Shown: positions 8,952 to 19,705, counted from the stretch's first letter. The stretch is DNA of 64,000 nucleotides from Erythrobacteraceae bacterium (GCA_027489065.1 JAIYAM010000002.1:40512-104511); one strand, 5' to 3'. Made by a program: numbers and translations. Notes: generated from the sequence alone by a model not told the origin.

Positions 8952-9959
8952 TCAGGCGGCCGGGGGCGGGATGCGAGCGAGGAGGGCGGCCACCACGTCG
9001 TCGGCGCTCTTGCCCTCGGCCTCTGCGGCGAAAGACAGCAACAGGCGGTGGCGCATGACGGGGGCAGCGAGGGCCGCGATGTCTTCGCGGGTCGCGGCGA
9101 AGCGCCCGTGGAGCAGCGCGCGCGCCTTGGCACAGAGCACCAGCGCCTGCCCCGCACGCGGCCCTGCGCCCCAGCGGACGTAGCTTTCGACTTCGGCAGG
9201 AGCGGCAGGGTCGCCGGGGCGGGTGGCGCGCACCAGCGTGGTGATCCAGCCGAGCAGGTCTTCGCTCAGGTAGACTTCCCGCACATGGCGTTGGAGCGCC
9301 AGTACGTCCTCGGCGCGCATCACCTGCGGTACGGGGGCGTGTGCGCTGCCGGTAGTGAGGGCCAGAATGTCGCGCTCCTCCGCCTCGGTCGGATAGCCGA
9401 CCCGCACCTGCAGCAGGAACCGGTCGAGCTGCGCTTCGGGGAGAGGGTAGGTGCCCGCCTGCTCCAGCGGGTTCTGTGTCGCCAGCACGAAGAAGGGCTT
9501 GGGCAGCTGGTAGGTCTGCCCGCCATAGCTGACGGTCTTTTCCTGCATCGCCTCGAGCAGCGCGGCCTGCGTCTTGGGCGGCGTGCGGTTCAGTTCGTCG
9601 GCGAGCAGCAGGTTGGTGAACACCGGCCCCTGCTGGAAGCGGAAGGACCGGTGACCGGTGCCGTGGTCTTCCTCGAGCAGTTCTGTACCGAGAATGTCGC
9701 TGGGCATGAGATCGGGGGTGAACTGCACCCGCCGGAAGTCGAGCTCCAGCGCCTCGCCCAGCGTCCTCACCAGCAGCGTCTTGCCGAGGCCCGGCACGCC
9801 TTCAAGGAGGCAGTGCCCGCCGGCGAGAAGCCCTATCAGCAATTGCTCGACCACGTCGGTCTGGCCGACGATCGCGGTGCCGATGGCGCGCTTCAACTCG
9901 TCGAGCCTGCCAATCTGCCGCTCGATATCCGCCGCGCTTGCCGGAGCCTGTTCTGCCAC
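8952..9959 (-). CDS. MoxR-family AAA+ ATPase
   Basis: Cytosolic AAA+ chaperone-like ATPase of 335 residues. Walker A is GVPGLGKT (54-61), Walker B is LLLADE (117-122), and sensor 1 lies in FVLATQNPLEQAGTYPLPEAQLDRF. MoxR ATPases remodel vWA-domain partners; here the partner candidate is the DUF58 protein encoded directly downstream. It starts at ATG 9959, 13 bases after the DUF4159 stop. Length and motif order are normal for the MRP/MoxR subgroup; the specific client cannot be read from the sequence. Confidence 0.95.
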   Translation of the reverse strand: MAEQAPASAADIERQIGRLDELKRAIGTAIVGQTDVVEQLLIGLLAGGHCLLEGVPGLGKTLLVRTLGEALELDFRRVQFTPDLMPSDILGTELLEEDHGTGHRSFRFQQGPVFTNLLLADELNRTPPKTQAALLEAMQEKTVSYGGQTYQLPKPFFVLATQNPLEQAGTYPLPEAQLDRFLLQVRVGYPTEAEERDILALTTGSAHAPVPQVMRAEDVLALQRHVREVYLSEDLLGWITTLVRATRPGDPAAPAEVESYVRWGAGPRAGQALVLCAKARALLHGRFAATREDIAALAAPVMRHRLLLSFAAEAEGKSADDVVAALLARIPPPAA

Positions 9960-9972
9960 TTGTTCGAACCCT

Positions 9973-10701
9973 TCAGTTGGTGAGCGCGTACATCACGATG
10001 TTGACCGCGAAGCGCGTGTTGTCCTCGGCGAGGAAGCGCTTGTTGCGCCAGTCGTAGTCCCACTCGCAGCCGTAATCCTTGTTGCTGTAGAGCAAGCCGA
10101 GCCGGCCGTTTATGGTGATGCCCTTGAGGTAGTCATGGACGATGTCGTCGCCCCAGCCGTTGAGCTCGAAGGTGGTCGCGGGCGGGCCGGTGAACTTGAA
10201 GAAGCTGGTGTAGAGCGGGTGGCTGTTGGGCAGCTTCTTGAGCGCTTCGGCCCCGAAGATGCTCGCCATCTGCGCCTCGAAGGACTTGGCGAACAGGCCG
10301 TCGATGTCATGGTTGCAGTCATCGACGAAAACGAAACCACCGTTGCGGATATAGCGTTCCAGATTGCGGCGTTCGGGGGCGGAGAACTCGACCGCCTTGT
10401 GCCCCGCCAGATAGCAGAACGGTGCCGCGAGCATCGCCGGATCGCCGAGGTCGACGACGTGTTCCTTGGGATCGACCCTCAGGGATGTATAGTCGATCAG
10501 CGAGGTGATGATGTTCGCCGGCATCCGCTGGTCGACATTCCAGTCGCCCGAATTGTATTTGAGCCGCGTGAACCAGAAGTCGTAGCCCGCCGCGCCTGCG
10601 CCGCCCGCCCGCTGCTGCGCCGCGAGCAAGCCGGGCGCGCCAGGCACCATCGCCCCGGCGATGCCGCAGCCCAGCAAGCGCAGGAATTCGGCGCGGGTCA
10701 T
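9973..10701 (-). CDS. DUF4159 domain protein with N-terminal signal sequence
   Basis: A 242-residue protein. The N-terminus MTRAEFLRLLGCGIAGAMVPGAPGLLAAQ looks like an export signal but has no twin arginine. The mature part begins YDFWFTRLKYNSGDWNVD and contains GGFVFVDDCNHDIDGLFAKS and SHPLYTSFFKF, which are typical of DUF4159. This domain is thought to adopt a glutamine-amidotransferase-like fold. It lies between tldE and moxR, with gaps of 42 and 13 bases, and is a recurrent member of this gene set. The function is unknown; a periplasmic location is inferred. Confidence 0.85.
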   Translation of the reverse strand: MTRAEFLRLLGCGIAGAMVPGAPGLLAAQQRAGGAGAAGYDFWFTRLKYNSGDWNVDQRMPANIITSLIDYTSLRVDPKEHVVDLGDPAMLAAPFCYLAGHKAVEFSAPERRNLERYIRNGGFVFVDDCNHDIDGLFAKSFEAQMASIFGAEALKKLPNSHPLYTSFFKFTGPPATTFELNGWGDDIVHDYLKGITINGRLGLLYSNKDYGCEWDYDWRNKRFLAEDNTRFAVNIVMYALTN

Positions 10702-10743
10702 GGCAAGACTGCTCCCTTGGACCCGCGCCGCACGTAAGTTGCG

Positions 10744-12066
10744 TCAGACGGCGTCCGACAGCGAGGTGAAGGTGAAGTCGCGGACCTTCATCGGCGGCAC
10801 CATCAGCGACCCGTCCTCCACACGCACCGAGCGGCCCAGCTCCTCGATGTTGTTGAGCATGATCACCGGGCTCTCGTTGAAGCGGAAGTTCTTGATCGGG
10901 TACTGGAGCTGCCCGTTCTCGATATAGAAGGTGCCGTCACGGGTCAGGCCGGTGAGCAGCACGGTCTGCGGATCGACCATCCGGATGTACCAGGTGCGGG
11001 TCACGAGGATGCCGCGTTCGGTGCCGGCAATCAGTTCGGCAGTCGACTTGGTGCCGCCCTCCATGATCGTGTTGCCCCAGTCGGCCGTTTCCGGCTTGCC
11101 CTGCTTGTTCGCCCAGAAACGCGAATACTGCAGGTTCGCGAGCTTGCCCTGATCGATGATCTTGACCCGCTCGCGCGGGAGACCTTCGCCGTCCCACGGC
11201 AAGACCGGAACCGTCGGGTCCCAGGGATCGGTGTACATGTTGACGCGCGGATCCATGATCTGCTCGCCCAGCTTGTTGCCGCCGCCCTGCTTGCTGAGGA
11301 AGCTGCGCCCTTCGTCGGCCGAGCGCGCGTCGAAGAAGTTGAGCATGAAGCTGATCAGGCCCGATGCCGCGGCAGGCTCGAGGATGACGGTGTATTTGCC
11401 GGGTTCGAGGGCCTTGGCCTCTGCCGAGGCGGCTACCTTGCGCATCGCGATCTGGACGTCGGCGGCGGGATCGAACTTGGCAATGTCCTTAACGTTGCTC
11501 GCCACCCAGCCCGAACCGCGGCCGTCTTCGGTGCGCACCGTGCAGGTGTAGTCCGCGACGGTCGAGCGCTGGTAGCCGAAATTGCCATTGGAGTTGGCGT
11601 GGGCGAAGAAGGTGCTGCCGTCCTCGAGGAAGCCGGCCGCGATCAGCTTCTGCTTGCGGCACGGAAGGATCGAGGCTTCGGCGATCTTGGCCCGCGCCTC
11701 GGCCGTCAACGCGGCGGTCGCCTCGCTGTAGGTCTCGGTGGGCCGGTAGGTCTGCTTGCCGACGATCGGCATGAACTCCGGGTTCTCAGGTGCCAGCTTG
11801 GCGAGGCTCTCGGCCCGGCGCACCACGCGTTCGAGCGAGGCATCGTCGAACTGGTTGATGGTCGCAGTGCCGACGCGCTTGCCGAACGATACCTGCACGC
11901 CGAGTTCGCTGTTATCGACGATGCCCGAGGTCGAGATGTCGTTGCGGGCGAACCGGACGTTGCCGGTGACACCGCCGCTCAATTGCGCGCTCGTCTGGTC
12001 CGCTGTGGACAGGGCGATAACCTTGTCAAGGATCGACTTCGCCTGCGCTTCTGTAAGAATGCTCAT
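10744..12066 (-). CDS. TldD/PmbA family protein, TldE-like subunit
   Basis: A 440-residue member of the TldD/TldE (PmbA) metalloprotease family. In E. coli TldD and TldE form a heterodimer that cleaves unfolded peptides, for example in microcin B17 maturation and CcdA degradation. This copy lacks the HExxxH zinc motif of TldD and so should be the non-catalytic TldE half. The C-terminal modulator domain is recognisable (LLTGLTRDGTFYIENGQ, NFRFNESPVIMLNNI). It begins 22 bases downstream of the TldD-like gene. Unlike that partner it has no export signal, which is odd for a heterodimer. Confidence 0.88.
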   Translation of the reverse strand: MSILTEAQAKSILDKVIALSTADQTSAQLSGGVTGNVRFARNDISTSGIVDNSELGVQVSFGKRVGTATINQFDDASLERVVRRAESLAKLAPENPEFMPIVGKQTYRPTETYSEATAALTAEARAKIAEASILPCRKQKLIAAGFLEDGSTFFAHANSNGNFGYQRSTVADYTCTVRTEDGRGSGWVASNVKDIAKFDPAADVQIAMRKVAASAEAKALEPGKYTVILEPAAASGLISFMLNFFDARSADEGRSFLSKQGGGNKLGEQIMDPRVNMYTDPWDPTVPVLPWDGEGLPRERVKIIDQGKLANLQYSRFWANKQGKPETADWGNTIMEGGTKSTAELIAGTERGILVTRTWYIRMVDPQTVLLTGLTRDGTFYIENGQLQYPIKNFRFNESPVIMLNNIEELGRSVRVEDGSLMVPPMKVRDFTFTSLSDAV

Positions 12067-12088
12067 TGTTGCTTCTCCTGCGCTTGGC

Positions 12089-13723
12089 TCAACCCAGCGA
12101 CCGGGCGGTGTTGATGACGTTGATCCCGTCGAAGCGGGTGGTCGACGAGCCGTGGCTCACGGCCGAGACCTGTGAGGGCTGGCCCTTGCCGTCGAAGAAC
12201 GAACCGAACATGCGGTAATCGCTCTCGTCGCAGATCGCCGAGCACGCGCCCCAGAATTCGGGGGTGCGCATCTGGTAGGCGACGTCCTCGATCATCGGGC
12301 CGAGCTTGCCGCCCTTGATCTCGTAGAACACCGTCCCGCCGAACTGTGCGTTGTAGCGTTGCTGGTCGATCGAGAAGGACCCGCGGCCGGCGATGTAGAT
12401 GCCGTTGTCGACACCTGCGATCATGTCGGCAGTGCTCATCTTGGTCTTGCCCGGCGCGAGGCTGACATTGGCCATGCGCTGGAACTGCACGCTCGACCAG
12501 CTGTCGGCGTAGCAGCAGCCATCGGACTCGCTCTTGCCGAGGATGTGCGCCTGATCGCGGATCGCCTGATAATCGACGAGAGTGCCGTCCTTGACGAGGT
12601 CCCAGCGCTTCGTCTTCACGCCTTCGTCGTCATAGCCGACCGCACCGAGCGAGCCGACCTGCGTCTTGTCGGCGAACAGGTTGACGATCTCGCTGCCGTA
12701 CTTGAACTTGGCATCGCGCTTGTCGATCGTCGCGAAGCTGGTGCCCGCGTAATTGGCCTCGTAGCCGAGCACGCGGTCGAGCTCGAGCGGGTGGCCGACG
12801 CTTTCGTGGATCGTGAGGCCCAAGTGGTTCGGGTCGAGCACGAGGTCGTACTTGCCCGGCTTCACCGAAGGCGCCTTCAGCTTGGCCTGTGCGTCCTGCG
12901 CGGCGGCAATGGCGTCCTCCTTCATGTCGTAGGAATTGCCGTAGGTGGTAAGGCCGTTGGACAGGACGAACTTGTCCTCCGCGCGGCCGTCCATGTATTC
13001 CCAGCCCAGACCCATCGGCGCCGAAAGGCCCTCGCGCGATCGGAACTTGCCGGTGGTCTTGTCGACCGCGGTGACGGTGATCGGCGCCCAGATGCGGTGC
13101 ACGTCCTGATCGATGTAGGAGCCGTCGGTCGAGGCGAAATACTTCTGTTCGTTGACGAGGAAAAGCAGCGAATTGACGAAGCTTGCGCCAGCGCCGAGCG
13201 CCGCGTCATTCACCGACATGAGGAGATTGACCTTGTCCTCGATCGGCACTTCCATCGCGTTCTTCTTGATGGGGGTGCGCCAGCTGACCTCGCCGACGCC
13301 CGGCGTGGGTGCGAGCTGGACGGGCGCCGTCTGGATGCGCGCATTCGCCTTGGCGATGGCGGTCGCCTGCCGGGCCGCAGCGGCGACGGCGTCCTCCGTC
13401 ATCTCGTTGGTCGCGGCAAAGCCCCACGAACCGTCCGCGATCACGCGCACGCCGACGCCGGTGCTTTCGGTGTTGACGATGTTCTGGACATTGCGTTCGC
13501 GGGTGATGACAAACTGGCGCAGGTAGCGCCCGACGCGCACGTCACAGTAGCTCGCCCCGGCACCAGTCGCGGCGCTCATGGCCGCGTCGGCCAGGCGCTT
13601 CTTGACCGCGACGTCGATCGTGTCCTGAAGCTGCTCGGCGGCGATCGCCTTGCCGAAGAAGGAGGGTGACAAGGCGGCACCTGTGAACAGGGTGCTGAGC
13701 GCCAGGAAATCCCTTCGGTCCAT
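12089..13723 (-). CDS. Tat-exported TldD-like metalloprotease
   Basis: Catalytic TldD-type protein of 544 residues. ATG at 13723 is preceded by a good ribosome site (GGAGAGG, about 6 bases away); the open frame extends 61 codons further up without support. The start exposes a twin-arginine signal: MDRRDFLALSTLFTGAAL. The zinc motif HExxxH is H306-E307 to H311 in LTIHESVGHPLELD, as in TldD. Family TldD is normally cytosolic, so export is unusual. The TldE-like gene follows after 22 bases. It is the first gene of the run that continues to 2978. Confidence 0.9.
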   Translation of the reverse strand: MDRRDFLALSTLFTGAALSPSFFGKAIAAEQLQDTIDVAVKKRLADAAMSAATGAGASYCDVRVGRYLRQFVITRERNVQNIVNTESTGVGVRVIADGSWGFAATNEMTEDAVAAAARQATAIAKANARIQTAPVQLAPTPGVGEVSWRTPIKKNAMEVPIEDKVNLLMSVNDAALGAGASFVNSLLFLVNEQKYFASTDGSYIDQDVHRIWAPITVTAVDKTTGKFRSREGLSAPMGLGWEYMDGRAEDKFVLSNGLTTYGNSYDMKEDAIAAAQDAQAKLKAPSVKPGKYDLVLDPNHLGLTIHESVGHPLELDRVLGYEANYAGTSFATIDKRDAKFKYGSEIVNLFADKTQVGSLGAVGYDDEGVKTKRWDLVKDGTLVDYQAIRDQAHILGKSESDGCCYADSWSSVQFQRMANVSLAPGKTKMSTADMIAGVDNGIYIAGRGSFSIDQQRYNAQFGGTVFYEIKGGKLGPMIEDVAYQMRTPEFWGACSAICDESDYRMFGSFFDGKGQPSQVSAVSHGSSTTRFDGINVINTARSLG

Positions 13724-14047
13724 GATAAACCTCTCCAATCCGGCCAGTCGCTTCCTTCGGGGAATCCGAAGGTCAGCCGGCAAATGTTCTGCAGCGGGGA
13801 CATAGCTGCCGAAACTCAGCGCAATGGTCAAACTGCGCAGCAGGAACTGTTCCTGAGCCTCGTCGGCGGTTTGTGCCCCCCGGCTCCTCGTCGGTAGCAA
13901 CCGCATTCGTCATCAGGCGAAGGAGACGACGAAGCGCAGGCGTTGATCGACGAACAGGCTACGCTTTTGCGGTCAGCGGTGCAGGCCGTGATAGCCGGGG
14001 CGATCACAACGAGGGCGCATTGCCGATCATCCCGCTGGCGGATTCGA
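13724..14047 (-). promoter_or_regulatory. 324-base non-coding gap; probable promoter of the tldD-bat run
   Basis: No convincing gene lies between the tldD start and the oxidoreductase stop. A consensus-like -35 (TTGACC, minus strand, bases 13826-13831) is followed about 18 bases later by AGCTAT (13802-13807), roughly 80 bases before the ATG. The rest holds short open frames without ribosome sites, and I assign nothing to it. Confidence 0.35.
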
Positions 14048-15694
14048 TCAGGACCTTGTGGAACTGCGTGCCTGAGCGGCGCCGAGGCTCAACGCCACTG
14101 CTTCGGCAACCTTGATACCGTCCACCGCTGCCGACAGGATTCCCCCGGCATAGCCGGCACCCTCGCCGGCGGGAAACAGCCCCGCGGTGTTGAGGCTCTG
14201 GAAGTCCTTGCCGCGGGTGAAGCGGATCGGGGATGACGTGCGCGTTTCCACACCCGTCATCAGCACGTCGGGGTGATCATAGCCCGGGATCTGCCGCCCG
14301 AAGACCGGCAGGGCCTCACGCATGGCGGTCACCGCATACTCCGGCAGGCATTGTGCCAGATCCGTCAGATGCACGCCGGGCTTGTAGGACGGCGTTACCG
14401 AGCCGAGCGCTTCGGACGGGCGCCCTGCGAGGAAATCGCCCAGCCTTTGTGCCGGGGCCTTGTAGCTCGATCCGCCCGCAACATAGGCCAGCGATTCCCA
14501 ATGGCGTTGCAGCGCGATCCCGGCGAGCGGATCGCCGGGAAAGTCGCGCTCCGGATCGATCGCGACGACGAGGCCGGAGTTCGCGTTGCGCTCGTTGCGC
14601 GAATATTGGCTCATGCCATTGGTGGCGACGCGGCCTTCTTCCGATGTCGCAGCGACAACGGTGCCGCCCGGACACATGCAGAAGCTATAGACCGTCCGGC
14701 CATTCTTGCAGTGGTGCGAGATGTGATACTCGGCCGCGCCGAGGATCTTGTTGCCGGCTTCGATGCCGAACCGCGATCTGTCGATCCACGATTGCGGGTG
14801 CTCGATCCTCACCCCGATCGAGAACGGCTTGGCCTCGACATGGACCCCCGCGGCGTGGAGCATCGCAAAGGTGTCGCGGGCACTGTGTCCGATGGCGAGC
14901 ACGACATGATCGGCTTCCAGATACTCGCCGGTGCTCAGATGGACCCCGCGCACCCGGCGAAGGCCTTGGGCGTCGGTCGAGATATCGATGCCGTCGACGC
15001 GGTTGGAGAAGCGGTATTCGCCGCCAAGCGCCTCGATGCTTTTGCGCATGCTCTCGACCATCGTCACCAGCCGGAAGGTCCCGATGTGGGGATGCGCTTC
15101 GGTGAGGATTTCGGAGGGCGCGCCCGCCTTGACGAATTCTGTCAGAACCTTGCGGTCGCGATTGTTCGGATCCTTGATCCGGCTGTAGAGCTTGCCATCG
15201 GAGAATGTGCCTGCGCCGCCCTCGCCGAACTGCGCGTTGGATTCCGGGTTGAGAACCCCCTGCCGCCACAGCCCCCAGGTGTCCTTGGTCCGCTCGCGCA
15301 CCACCTTGCCCCGGTCCAGGATGATCGGGCGGAATCCCATCTGGGCGAGGATCAGGCCGGCAAACAGCCCGCATGGCCCTGCGCCGATGACGAGGGGACG
15401 CTTGGCCGTCCCGCCTTCAGGTGCTGTGGCGACCAGATGGTAGCGCGGGTCCGGGGTAGGCTGGACCTTGCTGTCCTTGCGGAAGCGCTGAAGCACCGCC
15501 GCCTCGTTCTTCACATTCACGTCGACCGAGTAGACCAGCAGGATATTCGATTTGTCGCGCGCATCATGGCCGCGGCGCGCGACGACGAAGCGGACCAGAT
15601 CGCGCGGGGTGATCCTCAGCCGCTTGCAGATCGCGGCAGGCAAGGCCTCGTCCGGATGGTGGAGCGGCAGGGTCAGTTCGGTGATGCGCAGCAT
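14048..15694 (-). CDS. FAD-dependent oxidoreductase (COG2509-like, NAD(P)/FAD dehydrogenase)
   Basis: A 548-residue flavoprotein. An N-terminal helper domain (about 1-95) precedes the Rossmann FAD site GAGPCG (104-109) followed by a Glu/Asp-ended strand (RPIILDRG). The conserved GQ/GE motif NAQFGEGGAGTFSDGKLYS, the CMCPGGTVVAA motif and the C-terminal ATG-like FAD motif (TAGLFPAGEGAGYAGGI) match the COG2509 dehydrogenase group. The physiological substrate is unknown. ATG at 15694. It is followed by the intergenic gap before the tldD run and appears monocistronic. Confidence 0.85.
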   Translation of the reverse strand: MLRITELTLPLHHPDEALPAAICKRLRITPRDLVRFVVARRGHDARDKSNILLVYSVDVNVKNEAAVLQRFRKDSKVQPTPDPRYHLVATAPEGGTAKRPLVIGAGPCGLFAGLILAQMGFRPIILDRGKVVRERTKDTWGLWRQGVLNPESNAQFGEGGAGTFSDGKLYSRIKDPNNRDRKVLTEFVKAGAPSEILTEAHPHIGTFRLVTMVESMRKSIEALGGEYRFSNRVDGIDISTDAQGLRRVRGVHLSTGEYLEADHVVLAIGHSARDTFAMLHAAGVHVEAKPFSIGVRIEHPQSWIDRSRFGIEAGNKILGAAEYHISHHCKNGRTVYSFCMCPGGTVVAATSEEGRVATNGMSQYSRNERNANSGLVVAIDPERDFPGDPLAGIALQRHWESLAYVAGGSSYKAPAQRLGDFLAGRPSEALGSVTPSYKPGVHLTDLAQCLPEYAVTAMREALPVFGRQIPGYDHPDVLMTGVETRTSSPIRFTRGKDFQSLNTAGLFPAGEGAGYAGGILSAAVDGIKVAEAVALSLGAAQARSSTRS

Positions 15695-15817
15695 GGGGCC
15701 GCATTAAAGAATTAGCCGCCTTCATCAATCCGGCGGCCACCGAAATATCCGGCGCCTGCTGGAAAACTGCCGACACCGCCTCCACCTATCCCGTCACAGA
15801 TAAGCGAGACCAATCCT

Positions 15818-16474
15818 TTGTCGAAAATCATCAATGGCGCCAGCCTCAAGCCGCGCTCGGGCGCACGGCCCAGGAAGATCGTGCTGCTCCTGCACGGCTT
15901 CGGGTCGAGCGGCACCGACATGATCGCGCTCGCGCCCCAGTGGCAGGACGCGCTTCCCGATGCGCTGTTCCTCGCACCCCACGCGCCGCAGCGGTGCAGT
16001 ATGATGGGGGCGGGCTATCAGTGGTGGGGGCTGTCGGGATTTGCCCCGTCGGCACTGGCTGCGGGTGCAGCTTCGGCGGCGCCAGCAATCGACGCCTTCA
16101 TCGACCGCAAGCTGGCCGAATATGATCTGACCGAAGCGGACCTGGCGCTGGTCGGCTTCAGCCAGGGCACGATGATGGCGCTCCACATCGGGCTGCGCCG
16201 ACCGCGGGCGGTTGCCGCCGTGGTCGGCTATTCGGGGATGCTCACCGGCACGACAGGCCTCGCGCACTCCGACTTTGCGAAGCCGCCGGTCTTGCTGGTG
16301 CATGGCACGGCTGATCCGGTCGTTCCGATCGCAGCGTTGCACATGGCGGAAAGCGAGCTCAAACGGCTGAACGTCCCCGTTACGACGCACATATCCTACG
16401 GCATCCCCCACACCGTCGATCCTGTTGGCCTGCGCCTCGGGAGGGATTTTGTGGCAACCGCCTTCGCGTCCTAG
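15818..16474 (+). CDS. alpha/beta hydrolase, carboxylesterase/phospholipase family
   Basis: Serine hydrolase of 218 residues, the compact size of the YpfH/carboxylesterase I group. The triad can be read: S115 in LVGFSQGTMM, D166 in VHGTADPVVP and H198 in YGIPHTV. The oxyanion turn is LLLHGFGSSGTD. No signal peptide, so cytosolic. The only in-frame start before the fold is TTG at 15818; an ATG is absent. Substrates are probably short-chain esters or lysophospholipids, by family. It is divergent from the oxidoreductase across a 123-base gap. Confidence 0.88.
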   Translation: MSKIINGASLKPRSGARPRKIVLLLHGFGSSGTDMIALAPQWQDALPDALFLAPHAPQRCSMMGAGYQWWGLSGFAPSALAAGAASAAPAIDAFIDRKLAEYDLTEADLALVGFSQGTMMALHIGLRRPRAVAAVVGYSGMLTGTTGLAHSDFAKPPVLLVHGTADPVVPIAALHMAESELKRLNVPVTTHISYGIPHTVDPVGLRLGRDFVATAFAS

Positions 16475-16544
16475 CCGCCTCTCAAGGGCAGCCACCAAAC
16501 GGTGCTGACCACGAACTGCCTGCCCGACCCCGCGCTGGGTGCGC

Positions 16545-18344
<1,800 letters not shown>

Positions 18345-18517
18345 GCGGAGGGAGACTCGTCTTGGTCGGCTCGCCAAACGCTCTGGGGCGCGGGGACTGG
18401 AAGCTGGGGAGGTATCAGGGGCGGCGCCGGAGCGGGTCCGCGGGAACGAGGCCGGCCCATAGCCGCAAACGCCCCGAAACGCCCGTCAAAAGTGACGCAG
18501 ATGCGAAATGGAGCGAT

Positions 18518-18533
18518 GTTCCACGTGAAACAC
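18518..18533. other. parS: parS centromere-like site, left copy
   Basis: TGTTCCACGTGAAACA is identical to the 16-bp parS form bound by chromosomal ParB (consensus TGTTNCACGTGAAACA). It lies in the 279-base gap between the DEAD-box gene and the sugar transferase. A second copy lies at 47263. The sites nucleate ParB/SMC loading and normally cluster around oriC, so this window is probably origin-proximal (inference). Confidence 0.9.
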
Positions 18534-18554
18534 CCTCCAAGACACCTGCTGGCA

Positions 18555-18598
18555 GGGGTCTGGAGGGGGTCTAAGAGGGGTCTAACCGGGGTCTGGCG
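18555..18598 (+). repeat. four 11-bp GGGGTCTnnnn repeats in exact 11-bp phase, next to parS
   Basis: GGGGTCT occurs at 18555, 18566, 18577 and 18588, each followed by a 4-base spacer (GGAG, AAGA, AACC, GGCG). A degenerate fifth copy (GGGTCTAGG) is at 18610. The period is about one helical turn, so the motif would lie on one face of the DNA. The array begins 21 bases to the right of parS. A mirrored array adjoins the second parS. No known protein site is assigned. Confidence 0.85.
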
Positions 18599-18623
18599 CC
18601 ACTCTATGCGGGTCTAGGACCGA

Positions 18624-19331
18624 TTATCGCGACCCGCGCGCCGCCAGCACGCTCGGCACCGTCAGCAGGATGATCCGGATGTCGCGCAAGGTCGTGCGGC
18701 TGCTGACATAGCGCACATCGAGCAGCACGCGCTCGAAGTAGTGGATGTCGCTGCGGCCGGAGATCTGCCACAACCCGGTGATGCCGGGGCGCACCAGGCA
18801 ATAGAGCGCGAAATGGTGGCCGTAGCGCGCGGCTTCCGTCTCAACGATCGGGCGCGGGCCGACGATGCTCATCTCGCCCATCAGCACGTTGAAGAGCTGC
18901 GGCAGTTCATCGAGGCTCGAGCGGCGCAGGAAATTGCCGAGGCGCGTCACGCGCGGATCGTCGGTCAGCTTCTGGTGCTCGGCCCATTCGCGGGCCGCTT
19001 CGGGATTCTGCGTGAGAATCGCCTCGAGCCGGGCTTCGGCATCCACCACCATGCTGCGGAACTTCCAGCAGCGGAACGACTTGCCGCCAAGTCCGATGCG
19101 GCGGTGGCCGAAGAACACCGGGCCGGGATCGGTCAGCTTGATGGCGAGGGCGATCACCGCGAACAGCGGCAGGAAGAACACGAGCGCGACCGAGGCGATC
19201 AGGATGTCGAGAAAGCGGGAGAGGGCGTCGGGCGGCCAGAGCCCCGGCGCCTTGGCGCTGGTATCGGGCTGGAACGGATTTCGCGGATCGATATACACGG
19301 TCGAAGCACCCTTTCGAGCATGCCGGATCAT
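18624..19331 (-). CDS. EPS initiating sugar transferase (polyprenyl-phosphate glycosyl-1-phosphate transferase)
   Basis: Membrane enzyme of 235 residues that transfers a sugar-1-phosphate to undecaprenyl phosphate, the first step of EPS repeat assembly. One membrane hairpin/helix (LDILIASVALVFFLPLFAVIALA) is followed by the bacterial sugar-transferase domain: KLTDPGPVFFGHRRIG, FRCWKFRSM, RLGNFLRRSSLDELPQ and MSIVGPRP. It belongs to the short, monotopic-core form without the N-terminal helices of WbaP. ATG 19331 has AAAGGA about 7 bases upstream. It is the outermost EPS gene, next to the left parS element. Confidence 0.93.
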   Translation of the reverse strand: MIRHARKGASTVYIDPRNPFQPDTSAKAPGLWPPDALSRFLDILIASVALVFFLPLFAVIALAIKLTDPGPVFFGHRRIGLGGKSFRCWKFRSMVVDAEARLEAILTQNPEAAREWAEHQKLTDDPRVTRLGNFLRRSSLDELPQLFNVLMGEMSIVGPRPIVETEAARYGHHFALYCLVRPGITGLWQISGRSDIHYFERVLLDVRYVSSRTTLRDIRIILLTVPSVLAARGSR

Positions 19332-19504
19332 CACGATCCTTTTAATTTACAGTCGATGCGATAAGCCCCCGGCCTGCGCGCTCGTTATCTATGAGGTGGC
19401 CCTCGCAGGGGCCTTAGGGTAGGTTAACAACAATCCCGAGGACGGTGCCGGTCAAAGCGGAAAGGCCACTGTTCGTCGCGAGAATGAGGGGATAGGAGAG
19501 GGAG

Positions 19505-19705
19505 ATGGTTACCGACAGTGACATCGCCAGAGAGCCCCTGGTCGACGTTCCGGGCGATGCCGACGCGTCGCAGCGGCGCAAGCGGCGGGTACGGGTGCGC
19601 CGCAAGCAGGACAAGTTTCCGCGGCCCTTGCGCCTCGCGCTGCTATTGGGGGCGCCGATTGTCCTTTGGTTCGGCATCTATTTTGTCGGCCGCGCTCTGC
19701 TGTGA
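19505..19705 (+). CDS. small basic single-span membrane protein
   Basis: A 66-residue frame with ATG at 19505 and a ribosome site (AGGAGAGGGAG) just upstream. The N-terminus is acidic, the middle strongly basic (RRKRRVRVRRKQDKFPRP), and one C-terminal membrane helix follows (LALLLGAPIVLWFGIYFVGRALL), giving an N-in topology. Its last 63 bases overlap the 3' end of the convergent Rap1a-domain gene. I do not recognise it. The charge pattern and good start argue for a real gene. Confidence 0.55.
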   Translation: MVTDSDIAREPLVDVPGDADASQRRKRRVRVRRKQDKFPRPLRLALLLGAPIVLWFGIYFVGRALL

